From positions 1-28,346 of the forward strand of contig DKGK01000027.1 of assembly GCA_002453265.1 (NCBI GenBank): 28,346 bases of DNA, read 5' to 3'. The notes under the pieces were generated by a model. That model ran no database searches. It was not told where the DNA came from and saw only the letters and a list, made by a program, of their open reading frames with translations. The position numbers and the translations under genes are program-made. Every line of letters begins with the position of its first letter. Position 1 is the first letter of the stretch. Origin of the DNA: Flavobacteriales bacterium UBA6772. GTDB lineage: Bacteria; Bacteroidota; Bacteroidia; Flavobacteriales; UBA7430. Below, in pieces: positions 6,896 to 14,526 of this stretch.

Positions 6896-8008
6896 ATGAA
6901 AAACATAGTAATTACTGCATTTGCATGCCTTAGTTCATTAGCAATTGCACAAGACAGTTTAAGCTTTGAGCCTATTGTTAAATGGGATGCAAACCCAGTA
7001 GAAAGCCAAGGTAAAACAGGCACTTGCTGGAGTTATTCAACTGCTTCATTCCTCGAATCTGAGTTAATAAGAATGGGAAAAGGATCTCATAATCTATCAG
7101 AAATCTTTATTGCTAGGCAAGTCTACTTAAACAAAGCAGACAATTATGTTCGCAGACACGGAAAAACACAATTTGGAGAAGGGAGCCTTGGTCATGATTT
7201 ACTAAATGCTATAGATGACTATGGAATAGTACCAAACGAAATATTTAATGGCCTACAAACGGATTCAGAAATACATAATCATTCCGAGCTTGCTTCTATA
7301 TTAGAAGGATACGTAAAAGCAGTGGTCAGTAATAAAGGCAAAAAGCTTACTCCTTTATGGAAGAAGGGCTACAATGCTCTACTAGATGTTTATTTAGGAG
7401 AATATCCAGAGTCGTTTACTTATGAAGGCAAAGAATACACACCTAAAAGTTTTGCAGCTTCAATTGGTATTAAAGCTGCAGACTATATCACCCTAACTTC
7501 GTACACACACGAACCTTTTAATAAATCATTTATTTTGGGAATTCCAGACAACTGGGATAATGGAAGTTTCTATAATACAGACTTAAACAATCTAGCGAGC
7601 CAAACTAAATATGCCTTAAAAAAAGGTTATACAATTGAGTGGGACGCAGATGTAAGTAATAAAGGGTTCAACTCTAAAAAAGGGATTGCTGTTGTAGCAC
7701 TTGAAAATGAAGAGCCAAACTTTGAAACTACGGCTGAAGAAATGGAGGTGACTCAAGAAATTAGACAAGAAAATTTTGATAACTATACAGTAACAGATGA
7801 CCACCTAATGCATATTGTAGGATTGGTTAAAGGCATAGATGGAAAAGAATATTTCGTAGTTAAAAACTCTTGGGGAACTGAAAGAGGTTTAGAGGATTAT
7901 AAAGGACATGTACTTGTATCTGAAGCTTACTTTAAATTAAACACTATTTCTGTGATGTTGCATAAAGATGCTTTGACTAACAGCATTAAACGTAAATTAA
8001 ATTTCTAA
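6896..8008 (+). CDS. Secreted C1-family cysteine peptidase (aminopeptidase C/bleomycin hydrolase-like)
   Basis: A papain-fold cysteine peptidase of the bleomycin hydrolase/PepC branch. Residues 1-19 form a signal peptide cut after AIAQ, so the enzyme is exported, unlike cytoplasmic PepC of Firmicutes. The active site is complete: oxyanion Gln38 and Cys44 in QGKTGTCWSYST, His303 in DDHLMHIVG, and Asn324 in KNSWG. The 370-residue length is somewhat short of the roughly 440-450 of classical PepC. The C-terminus is LNF preceded by a basic stretch; in classical PepC the C-terminal tail fills the active site and sets aminopeptidase specificity, so cleavage mode is uncertain here. Monocistronic, with its own promoter box and a strong terminator shared with ndk. 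Its likely role is peptide degradation outside the cytoplasmic membrane. Confidence 0.87.
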   Translation: MKNIVITAFACLSSLAIAQDSLSFEPIVKWDANPVESQGKTGTCWSYSTASFLESELIRMGKGSHNLSEIFIARQVYLNKADNYVRRHGKTQFGEGSLGHDLLNAIDDYGIVPNEIFNGLQTDSEIHNHSELASILEGYVKAVVSNKGKKLTPLWKKGYNALLDVYLGEYPESFTYEGKEYTPKSFAASIGIKAADYITLTSYTHEPFNKSFILGIPDNWDNGSFYNTDLNNLASQTKYALKKGYTIEWDADVSNKGFNSKKGIAVVALENEEPNFETTAEEMEVTQEIRQENFDNYTVTDDHLMHIVGLVKGIDGKEYFVVKNSWGTERGLEDYKGHVLVSEAYFKLNTISVMLHKDALTNSIKRKLNF

Positions 8009-8041
8009 AAGACTGTAAATTTCACAACTAATAACTAGATA

Positions 8042-8077
8042 AAAAAAGCCCATTTCTTTTCAGAAATGGGCTTTTTT
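8042..8077. terminator. Bidirectional terminator between the peptidase and ndk
   Basis: A perfect 16-bp stem (8042-8057 with 8062-8077) has a 4-nt TTTC loop, a GCCCATTTCT core, and A6/T6 arms. It serves the rightward peptidase gene and the leftward ndk. Confidence 0.88.
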
Positions 8078-8120
8078 AAATCATCATTCTTGATAGTTAA
8101 GAATGTATATCAATAAATTT

Positions 8121-8540
8121 CTAGAAATTCTCTTTTCCAGCGAAGTGGAAAGCAGCTTCAATAGCAGCATTTTCATCAGAATCTGAACCGTGAACAGCAT
8201 TTGCAGAGATAGACTCAGCATACATTTTACGAATAGTTCCTTCAGCAGCATCAGCAGGATTAGTAGCACCAATAAGTGTACGGAAATCCTCAACAGCATT
8301 GTCTTTTTCTAAGATAGCAGCAACAATAGGACCTTCAGTCATATAAGCAACTAATTCACCATAAAATGGTCTTTCTGCATGAACAGCATAAAATGCTTCA
8401 GCATCAGCCTTAGTTAATTGAGTCATTTTTAAACCAACGATACGGAATCCTGAAGCGTTGATTTTTTCTAAGATTGCACCGATGTGTCCGTTTGCTACAG
8501 CATCAGGCTTAAGCATGGTAAAAGTTCTGTTTTGAGCCAT
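8121..8540 (-). CDS. ndk: Nucleoside diphosphate kinase
   Basis: Transfers the gamma-phosphate from ATP to nucleoside diphosphates by a ping-pong mechanism, balancing NTP and dNTP pools in the cytoplasm. The 139-residue length is normal. The N-terminus TFTMLKPDAV and the active-site block SANAVHGSDS, holding phospho-acceptor His117, are both intact. The gene is flanked by a bidirectional terminator downstream and a near-consensus promoter upstream, so it is transcribed alone. Base composition (many GC-containing Ala/Gly codons) is richer than its neighbours, as expected for a highly expressed protein. Confidence 0.97.
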   Translation of the reverse strand: MAQNRTFTMLKPDAVANGHIGAILEKINASGFRIVGLKMTQLTKADAEAFYAVHAERPFYGELVAYMTEGPIVAAILEKDNAVEDFRTLIGATNPADAAEGTIRKMYAESISANAVHGSDSDENAAIEAAFHFAGKENF

Positions 8541-8562
8541 TTTATGTTTATTTTTAGTTGGG

Positions 8563-8594
8563 CAAAATTAATCAATTTTTATGGATATTTCAAA
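8563..8594 (-). promoter_or_regulatory. Complete -33/-7 promoter for ndk
   Basis: On the minus strand TTTG (8594-8591) is followed after exactly 20 bp by TAATTTTG (8570-8563), matching the Bacteroidota TTTG-N19-21-TAnnTTTG consensus. The ATG is 22 bp beyond the -7 box. This is the most complete promoter in the window. Confidence 0.7.
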
Positions 8595-8744
8595 ACAAAT
8601 AAAGTCTAATGTTTTTGCTATACTACTGATGCATTAATACATGTACTCAAACAAAATTAGCCATTAAATTAAGGCTGTAAATAATACACATTCGTAATTT
8701 AATAGAACTACTTATTAAAGTAAAAACATAAGTATCTTAGTCGC

Positions 8745-9260
8745 ATGGCAGAATACATTAAATCAAGAGCTTTTTTTGAAAATTTAGAAGCAGGACAAAA
8801 ATACAAAATGCATCCTATTATCGTTTGTTGGAAATTGACATCTCCCAGTAATTTGGGTAGTATTTTGCGTTTAGCAGATAATATGGGTTGTACAAAAGTT
8901 TTATTTGTTGATGATGAACCCAGTTTTAAATACCGAAATATTAAAAAAACAGCACAAACAAGTTTTAAAGCTATAAACTGGCTTTTTTGCACTAGTATAA
9001 ACTGGAAAGATCATATTCCTGAAGACTATAGTTTACTTGCTATAGAAACTGCTGAACCATCATTTGATTTATACAAAACAGAACTCCCTGAAAAGTGTGT
9101 ATTTTTTGTTGGAAACGAACAGATTGGGATTGATGCATCCCTGCTAAAAGAATGTGAAAAATCTATTTATATTCCTATGAAAGGACATAATAAATCAATG
9201 AATGTAAGTCATGCCCTAACTATTGTTTTAGGAGAATGGACCAGACAAAATTACTATTAG
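8745..9260 (+). CDS. TrmH/SpoU-family RNA 2'-O-methyltransferase
   Basis: A SPOUT-class enzyme that methylates a ribose 2'-OH in tRNA or rRNA using S-adenosylmethionine. The three SpoU motifs are present: motif 1 with Asn36 and Arg42 in NLGSILRLADNMG, motif 2 GNEQIGI at 123-129, and motif 3 IPMKGHNKSMNVSHA at 143-157, which form the trefoil-knot cofactor site. At 171 residues it is a minimal catalytic domain without the L30e-like N-terminal domain of RlmB or TsnR, closer in size to TrmL or TrmH. The target nucleotide cannot be told from sequence. A near-match -7 box TATCTTAG (8733-8740) lies only 4 bp before the ATG, suggesting a short or absent leader. It converges with mlaF across a 24-bp gap. 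Confidence 0.88.
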   Translation: MAEYIKSRAFFENLEAGQKYKMHPIIVCWKLTSPSNLGSILRLADNMGCTKVLFVDDEPSFKYRNIKKTAQTSFKAINWLFCTSINWKDHIPEDYSLLAIETAEPSFDLYKTELPEKCVFFVGNEQIGIDASLLKECEKSIYIPMKGHNKSMNVSHALTIVLGEWTRQNYY

Positions 9261-9284
9261 CACCATTTTAAAATAAGAGCTGTT

Positions 9285-10040
9285 CTAACTTTTTATCTTC
9301 TTAATGGTTTTAAAAAGTTCCGAAGAGAATACAAAATCTTGTAAATGCTGATTGTCGGAAGTTATAATATCGGATTTTGTTCCTTCCCACACGTTTTTAC
9401 CTTCTTTAATAAATAGAATCTTCTCTCCTATTTCCATAACCGAATTCATATCGTGGGTATTAATAACAGTTGTCATGCCATATTCATGAGTTATTTCTTG
9501 TAGTAAGTTATCTATTAAAATTGCAGTATAAGGATCCAAACCCGAATTGGGTTCATCACAAAAAAGATATTTAGGATTTAGTACTATAGCTCTAGCAATA
9601 GCAACGCGTTTTTTCATTCCACCACTTATTTCGGAAGGAAAGAGGTGGTTTACATTTTCAAGATTTACTCTTTTTAAACAAAAGTTTACACGTTGAAGCA
9701 TTTCTTCCTTAGACATTTTGGAAAACATCTGTAAAGGAAAAAGCACATTTTGTTCTACATTCATCGAATCGAAAAGTGCACCTCCTTGAAAGACCATTCC
9801 TATTTCTCGCCGCAAACCTTTTAAGTTCTTATTTGATTTACCAACAATACCCATTCCATCGAATACTATGAATCCAGATTCTGGTTCGTGTAAACCTAGT
9901 AAACATTTTAACAAAACGGTTTTTCCAGAACCACTTTGTCCTATAACTAAGTTTGTTTTTCCTTTTTCAAAAGTAAAACTCACATCTTTAAGAACCTCTT
10001 TGGATCCGAAAGATTTTATAATATTTTTTATCTCAATCAT
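9285..10040 (-). CDS. mlaF: ABC transporter ATPase, MlaF-like
   Basis: The cytoplasmic ATPase of an Mla/Mkl-type importer or exporter that moves phospholipids between the inner and outer membranes. Visible in order: Walker A GQSGSGKT at 34-41, the signature ISGGMKKRVAIARA (about 138), Walker B YLFCDEP with catalytic Glu, then D-loop GLDP, and the switch His in INTHD. The GGMKKR form of the signature and the NSGLDP segment are typical of MlaF rather than of sugar or amino-acid importers. The 251-residue length is normal. Its ATG shares one base with the mlaE stop (TAATG), so the pair is translationally coupled. No MlaD or MlaC gene is adjacent, so the rest of the system must lie elsewhere. Confidence 0.9.
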   Translation of the reverse strand: MIEIKNIIKSFGSKEVLKDVSFTFEKGKTNLVIGQSGSGKTVLLKCLLGLHEPESGFIVFDGMGIVGKSNKNLKGLRREIGMVFQGGALFDSMNVEQNVLFPLQMFSKMSKEEMLQRVNFCLKRVNLENVNHLFPSEISGGMKKRVAIARAIVLNPKYLFCDEPNSGLDPYTAILIDNLLQEITHEYGMTTVINTHDMNSVMEIGEKILFIKEGKNVWEGTKSDIITSDNQHLQDFVFSSELFKTIKKIKS

Positions 10041-10780
10041 TAATTTAAAAGTAATTGAGTTAATATATAATTTGATACAATAATAAATACAGAACTAAAT
10101 ACAACTGCTCGTGTACTAGATCGACCTACCTCTAAAGCACCACCTTCGGTATAAAAACCATGAAAAGAAGATATACTAGCAATAATAAAGGCGAATAAAA
10201 TTGTTTTTATTATTGCATAAACAGCCTTAAAGGGTATAAAAGCGTATTGAATACCAGTAATAAATTCTGCTGAAGTACATTCACCAGACATTGTTCCAGC
10301 TATCCAACCACCTATGACACCTCCAAACATACTCAAACAAATAAGTAGAGGATTAAAAAACATAAGTGCAAATATTTTGGGTCTTACCAAATAAGTTACA
10401 GGATTTATTCCCATAACCTCAAGTGCATCAATTTGCTCTGTAACACGCATAGTACCTAAACTAGATGCAATATTAGACCCTATTTTTCCAGCTAATAACA
10501 AACTTATTATAGTTGGCGAAAACTCTAAAAGTATAGCGTCTCTAGTTGCATACCCTATTAAATAACTTGGCATCCAACTACCTTGCATGTTTGCTGCAGT
10601 TTGTAGAGTTACTACAGCTCCAACAAAAAGAGAAACAAAAACTACAAACAAAAGCGATTTAAAACCGAGTTCGTAAATTTCTTTAATCACCAATTTATAC
10701 ATTACCGATCTGCGTTCTGGTTTCCTAAAAACATCAGCAATAAAAATAAGAAATTTTCCTAAAGAAGCAATTAAGCCCAT
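10040..10780 (-). CDS. mlaE: ABC transporter permease, MlaE-like
   Basis: Inner-membrane permease of the MlaE/YrbE family (DUF140) that partners MlaF for phospholipid transport between the membranes. The 246-residue length is normal. There are about five to six hydrophobic segments, including SLLFVVFVSLFVGAVVTLQ (about 39-57) and, after it, the conserved LEFSPTIISLLLAGKIGSNI and ALEVMGINPVTYLVRPK blocks, which are the family signature. The C-terminus ends VFSSVFIIVSNYILTQLLLN. It starts at ATG 10780 and overlaps mlaF by one base. The start is divergent from the small lipoprotein ORF, with 73 bp between; no convincing TAnnTTTG box was found for it. Confidence 0.92.
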   Translation of the reverse strand: MGLIASLGKFLIFIADVFRKPERRSVMYKLVIKEIYELGFKSLLFVVFVSLFVGAVVTLQTAANMQGSWMPSYLIGYATRDAILLEFSPTIISLLLAGKIGSNIASSLGTMRVTEQIDALEVMGINPVTYLVRPKIFALMFFNPLLICLSMFGGVIGGWIAGTMSGECTSAEFITGIQYAFIPFKAVYAIIKTILFAFIIASISSFHGFYTEGGALEVGRSSTRAVVFSSVFIIVSNYILTQLLLN

Positions 10781-10853
10781 AGTTTGAATTTAGTATGAAA
10801 ATAAGTGTAAATTTACCACTTCTACGAGTAAATAACCGATTTTTAAGCTTGAT

Positions 10854-11003
10854 ATGAGATTAATCACGATAAAAAAAATAACATTTTTCATTTTCACATT
10901 AGTAGCATCTATGCTAATCAATTCTTGTGCAACACTTAATTCGTGCGATTGCCCTGGTTTAGAAGGTAAAATATATTTTGATGAGAATTCAATAGATGCA
11001 TAA
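10854..11003 (+). CDS. Putative small lipoprotein, 49 residues
   Basis: An ORF that is easily missed because of its length. The product begins MRLITIKKITFFIFTLVASM and continues LINSCATLNSCDCPGLEGKI, ending YFDENSIDA. A basic N-terminus, a hydrophobic core and the Cys25 context INSC look like a lipoprotein signal peptide, leaving a mature tail of about 25 residues with two more cysteines in CDCPG. Small Cys-rich lipoproteins of this general look are frequent in Flavobacteriia, but I cannot name the family. It is followed 63 bp later by a strong terminator, which supports a real transcript. I see no clear promoter box. Coding status rests on the signal peptide and terminator only. Confidence 0.55.
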   Translation: MRLITIKKITFFIFTLVASMLINSCATLNSCDCPGLEGKIYFDENSIDA

Positions 11004-11066
11004 ATGTTAGATTGGTAAGGAAAAATATTGGTGACTTAGTTTATAATAGTAACTATTACGACAAAA

Positions 11067-11094
11067 AAAAGGAGCGATAAAACGCTCCTTTTTA
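11067..11094. terminator. Bidirectional terminator after aceA
   Basis: A perfect 11-bp stem (11067-11077 with 11084-11094; core GGAGCG/CGCTCC) has a 6-nt loop, an A-rich left arm and a T5 right arm. It ends aceBA from the right and the small lipoprotein gene from the left. Confidence 0.85.
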
Positions 11095-11135
11095 TTTACA
11101 TAAAAAACAAATAATATTTAGTTGATGCTGTTACA

Positions 11136-12767
11136 TTATGCAACACAGTCATTGTTTACTTTAGTCTTTTTAACTTCAAACTGATCTGAAGTATTATTTA
11201 CACCTCCTGCTTTTAACGCTTTTTCTCCAGCAAAAAATGTTTTATGATCATCTCCAATATTTGACCCAGCCATTCGTTGATGCTTTACACAAGCAACCCC
11301 TTTTCTGATCTCTTGTCTTTGAACATCTTTTACGTACGCTAACATACCTTCTTCTCCAAAATAACCTTTAGTTAAATCGTTCATATGAAGAGCTGTAGTA
11401 TGATAAGTTGGTAAAGTAATTAAATGATGAAAGATACCTGCTTCCTTAGCTCCATCAATTTGGAATGTTTTAATTTTTTCGTCTGCAAGCAAACATAATT
11501 CAGTATTGTCGTATTCTTCAGACATTAAATTATCTTTATCGTATAAAGTCAGATCTTTTCCTTTAGCAAACATTTCGTCATATGCTTGATTACGAAAGTT
11601 TAATGTCCAATTAAAAGAAGGTGAATTATTGTATACCAATTTTGCATTTGGTATAACTTCTTTAACTCTATTTACCATATGAGCAATTTGCTTAACATTT
11701 GGTGTTGGTGTTTCAATCCATAATAAATCTGCTCCGTTTTGTAGGCTTGTAATACAATCTAAGACCACTCTATCAATATTTGATCCGTCTTTAAATTTAT
11801 ACAAACCATTAGAAAGCCTTACTGGGCGAACTAATTTACCATTTCTTTTAAGTAGTACATCATCTTCATTAGCGTGATTAATATTAATTTCTTCAGCTTC
11901 TACAAAAGATAAGTATTGAGAAGGTAAATCTCCAGCTTCTTTACTAACTGGTAATTTTTGAGTTAAACCAGAACCTTCAGAATCTGTTCTAGCTACAATA
12001 ACGCCATCATCAACTCCTAACTCTAAGAATGCATATCTAATAGCGTTAATTTTGGCAATAAAATCCTCATGTGGCACTGTAACTTTCCCGTCTTGGTGGC
12101 CACATTGTTTAGCATCAGAAACTTGATTTTCAATTTGGATTGCACAAGCACCAGCTTCAATCATTTTCTTGGTTAACAAATAGGTAGCTTCTTCATTTCC
12201 AAAACCTGCATCAATATCTGCAATAATAGGAACTATATGGGTTTCAAAATTATCAATTTGACTTTGTACATCTTCCCCTTCTTCGAATCTTCTAAATAAA
12301 TCATTTAACTCAATTGCATCAGCTTGACGTAAAAAATCATAAATTTCATTTATTAATGATGGTACAGTCGTTTTTTCGTGCATAGATTGATCAGGCAAGG
12401 GCCCAAATTCTGAACGTAATGCAGCAACCATCCATCCCGATAGGTATAAATAACTTTTACTAGTTGTTTTATGATGTTTCTTAACAGCTATGATGTTTTG
12501 CTGAGCTACAAAACCATGCCAACAACCCAAAGATTGAGTGTAGTTTGAAGAGTCTACATCGTATGCAGCCATATCTTCTCTCATAATAGCTGCTGTATAT
12601 TTAGCTATATCTAAACCTGTTCTAAAACGATTTTGAGTGATCATTCTAGCTGCACTTTCAGGGCTTATTGAGTCCCATGTTTTTCCGTGCTTTTGCTTTA
12701 GATTTCTTACAGTCTCTAATGCAGATTTATATTTGTTTTGTTGTAAAGTTTTCATGTTTTTAGACAT
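11136..12767 (-). CDS. aceA: Isocitrate lyase (long, Pseudomonas-type)
   Basis: Cleaves isocitrate to succinate and glyoxylate, the first step of the glyoxylate shunt for growth on acetate or fatty acids. The 543 residues are about 110 more than E. coli AceA. The sequence follows the long subfamily known from Pseudomonas aeruginosa. The catalytic loop reads KQCGHQDGK with Cys222, not KKCGH. Metal-binding ADIDAGFGN is at 183-191, and YNNSPSFNW and ITLPTYHT lie in the C-terminal half. GCWHG (81-85) and YLSGWMVAALRSEFGPLPDQ (about 107-126) are also family blocks. ATG at 12767 is used; Met5 is an alternative. It lies 38 bp after aceB on the same strand without a terminator, so both are in one operon. 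Confidence 0.95.
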   Translation of the reverse strand: MSKNMKTLQQNKYKSALETVRNLKQKHGKTWDSISPESAARMITQNRFRTGLDIAKYTAAIMREDMAAYDVDSSNYTQSLGCWHGFVAQQNIIAVKKHHKTTSKSYLYLSGWMVAALRSEFGPLPDQSMHEKTTVPSLINEIYDFLRQADAIELNDLFRRFEEGEDVQSQIDNFETHIVPIIADIDAGFGNEEATYLLTKKMIEAGACAIQIENQVSDAKQCGHQDGKVTVPHEDFIAKINAIRYAFLELGVDDGVIVARTDSEGSGLTQKLPVSKEAGDLPSQYLSFVEAEEININHANEDDVLLKRNGKLVRPVRLSNGLYKFKDGSNIDRVVLDCITSLQNGADLLWIETPTPNVKQIAHMVNRVKEVIPNAKLVYNNSPSFNWTLNFRNQAYDEMFAKGKDLTLYDKDNLMSEEYDNTELCLLADEKIKTFQIDGAKEAGIFHHLITLPTYHTTALHMNDLTKGYFGEEGMLAYVKDVQRQEIRKGVACVKHQRMAGSNIGDDHKTFFAGEKALKAGGVNNTSDQFEVKKTKVNNDCVA

Positions 12768-12805
12768 CTAAGACGTTATACATTAAGTAAATAGCAAAAA
12801 ATTGT

Positions 12806-14401
12806 TTAAATACTTGCGTAAGCTTTAATAGTTAAAAACTCTTCAAATTCATCGTTAAAAACTAATTTATCAAACAATTCAATAGCTTCCGGGAATCGTC
12901 CATTTTCGTAAAATACAGTTCCCACATAAACTTTAATTTTCGCTATTTCTTCTGGAATAAATCTATTAATCAATCGCTTGTTAATCTTAGTTCCACAAGT
13001 AAGGGATGCTTCATGCTTTAACCATTGCCAAAGTTGGGCTCTAGAAATTTCTGCAGTTGCAGCATCTTCCATTAAGTTGTAAATTGCTGCAGCTCCATTA
13101 CCCATTAACCAAGCATTTAGGTACAGTATCCCAACATTAATATTTTTCCGAACCCCTTCTTCGGTGATTACTAACTCTGGAACAGCCACTAAATCGTTAG
13201 CAGAAATACAAACATCTAAACGAAGATTATCAAATTGATTTTTAGCTGGCATTACTGCATCAAAAACCTTTTGCGCTACAGCAACTAAATCTGGATGAGC
13301 AACCCAAGTACCATCGTGTCCGTTTTTTGCTTCACGAAGTTTATCTTGTACTACTTTATCTAAAGCAGCACGATTGGCTTTATCGTCATTCTTAATCGGA
13401 ATTTGAGCTGCCATTCCACCAATTGCAGAAGCCCCTCTTTTATGACATGTTTGTATAAGCAATAAAGAGTAGTTACTCATAAACGGAATAGTCATTCCAA
13501 CACGATCTCTATCGGACAATAAGAATTTGCTATGTAATCTAAATCGCTTTATAAACGAGAATATATAATCCCAACGGCCACAATTAAGTCCAGCACTATG
13601 ATCTTTTAACTCGTAAATAATTTCGTCCATCTCGTATGCCGCGAGTATAGTTTCTATTAAAACTGTTGCTTTGATTGTTTTTTGAGGAATTGACAAATAA
13701 TCTTGAGCAAATACAAATACCTCATTCCATAAACGAGCTTCTAAGTGAGACTCAATTTTAGGTAAATAGAAATAAGGAGCCGTTCCTTTTTTCAGGAGTG
13801 ATTTTGCATTGTGAAAAAAGTACAAACCAAAATCTACTAATGAACCACTCATTTCTTGGCCATCTAACAATATATGACGTTCGTTTAAATGCCAACCTCT
13901 AGGACGAACGATGATTACAGCTGTTTTTTCATTTAATGTGTAAACCTTATCAGAGCCTTTTTTTATATAACTGATTGTTTCATCAACTGCATCTTTTAAA
14001 TTTTGCTGCCCTTCTATTACATTATTCCAATTAGGAGAATTGCTATCCTCAAAATCGGCCATAAAGGTTTTAGCACCAGAATTGAGTGCATTTATTACCA
14101 TCTTTCTACTTACAGGTCCCGTAATCTCAACTCTTCTATCTTGTAAGTCTACTGGAATTGGAGCTACTTTCCAATCACCTTCTCTTACGGAAATAGTTTC
14201 TGGTAAAAAACAAGGCATTACACCTTTGTCAATTTCTGCTTGCCTAAGCTTCCTGTCAGAAATTAATTTCAAACGCTTACTATTGAACTTCTGATGTAAA
14301 ATTGAAAGGAATTCTAAAGCCTCATCATTTAATATTGACTTATTAATATTTTTTTTTATATAAACTAAAACTTTTGAGTTTGAAAGAATATTCATTTCCA
14401 T
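12806..14401 (-). CDS. aceB: Malate synthase A
   Basis: Condenses glyoxylate with acetyl-CoA to malate, the second step of the glyoxylate shunt. The 531-residue length fits malate synthase A (the G isoform is about 720). Visible blocks: ITGPVSRKM and MADFEDSNSPNW in the N-terminal third, RPRGWHLNERH with the catalytic Arg, IETILAAYEMDEI, LNCGRWDYIFSFIK, and the C-terminal YNLMEDAATAEISRAQLWQW, which carries the catalytic Asp. ATG at 14401 or, in frame, 14395 could be used. It is first in the operon, followed by aceA, and divergent from a regulator whose family controls exactly this pathway in Actinobacteria. The promoter region has a palindrome suited to repression or activation. Confidence 0.96.
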   Translation of the reverse strand: MEMNILSNSKVLVYIKKNINKSILNDEALEFLSILHQKFNSKRLKLISDRKLRQAEIDKGVMPCFLPETISVREGDWKVAPIPVDLQDRRVEITGPVSRKMVINALNSGAKTFMADFEDSNSPNWNNVIEGQQNLKDAVDETISYIKKGSDKVYTLNEKTAVIIVRPRGWHLNERHILLDGQEMSGSLVDFGLYFFHNAKSLLKKGTAPYFYLPKIESHLEARLWNEVFVFAQDYLSIPQKTIKATVLIETILAAYEMDEIIYELKDHSAGLNCGRWDYIFSFIKRFRLHSKFLLSDRDRVGMTIPFMSNYSLLLIQTCHKRGASAIGGMAAQIPIKNDDKANRAALDKVVQDKLREAKNGHDGTWVAHPDLVAVAQKVFDAVMPAKNQFDNLRLDVCISANDLVAVPELVITEEGVRKNINVGILYLNAWLMGNGAAAIYNLMEDAATAEISRAQLWQWLKHEASLTCGTKINKRLINRFIPEEIAKIKVYVGTVFYENGRFPEAIELFDKLVFNDEFEEFLTIKAYASI

Positions 14402-14423
14402 ATATCTGACTTTAGGTTCCTTA

Positions 14424-14431
14424 CAAATTTA
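14424..14431 (-). promoter_or_regulatory. -7 promoter box for aceBA
   Basis: The minus strand reads TAAATTTG, a TAnnTTTG match 22 bp before the aceB ATG. The -33 position (TTCG, 14456-14453, 21-bp spacing) falls inside the palindrome at 14450-14465, so a protein bound there would meet RNA polymerase. Confidence 0.55.
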
Positions 14432-14449
14432 TGCTAAATACTTCAGTTG

Positions 14450-14465
14450 TAGCGAATTTTCGCTA
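14450..14465. promoter_or_regulatory. Candidate operator: perfect 16-bp palindrome between aceB and its regulator
   Basis: TAGCGAA-TT-TTCGCTA is a perfect inverted repeat. The half-site TTCGCTA recurs exactly at 14494-14500 and with one mismatch (TACGCTA) at 14477-14483, giving three same-strand copies 17-18 bp apart across the divergent promoter region. The palindrome covers the aceB -33 region and the last copy covers the regulator's -33 region. Binding by the adjacent XRE protein is inferred. Confidence 0.6.
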
Positions 14466-14514
14466 TTATTTATTAATACGCTACTAATAAATTTTCGCTA
14501 AGCAATAAAAATAC

Positions 14515-14522
14515 TATCTTTG
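14515..14522 (+). promoter_or_regulatory. -7 promoter box for the glyoxylate-shunt regulator (leaderless?)
   Basis: TATCTTTG matches TAnnTTTG and ends only 4 bp before the ATG at 14527. Transcription should start at or next to the start codon, giving a leaderless mRNA. The half-site TTCGCTA (14494-14500) lies about where the -33 element is expected. Confidence 0.5.
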
Positions 14523-14526
14523 AATT

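Noticed and set aside
8084..8299. Leu-rich 71-residue reading frame on the minus strand within ndk
   Set aside because: Shadow frame of ndk; the low-complexity Leu run comes from ndk codons read out of frame, and it runs into the terminator side.
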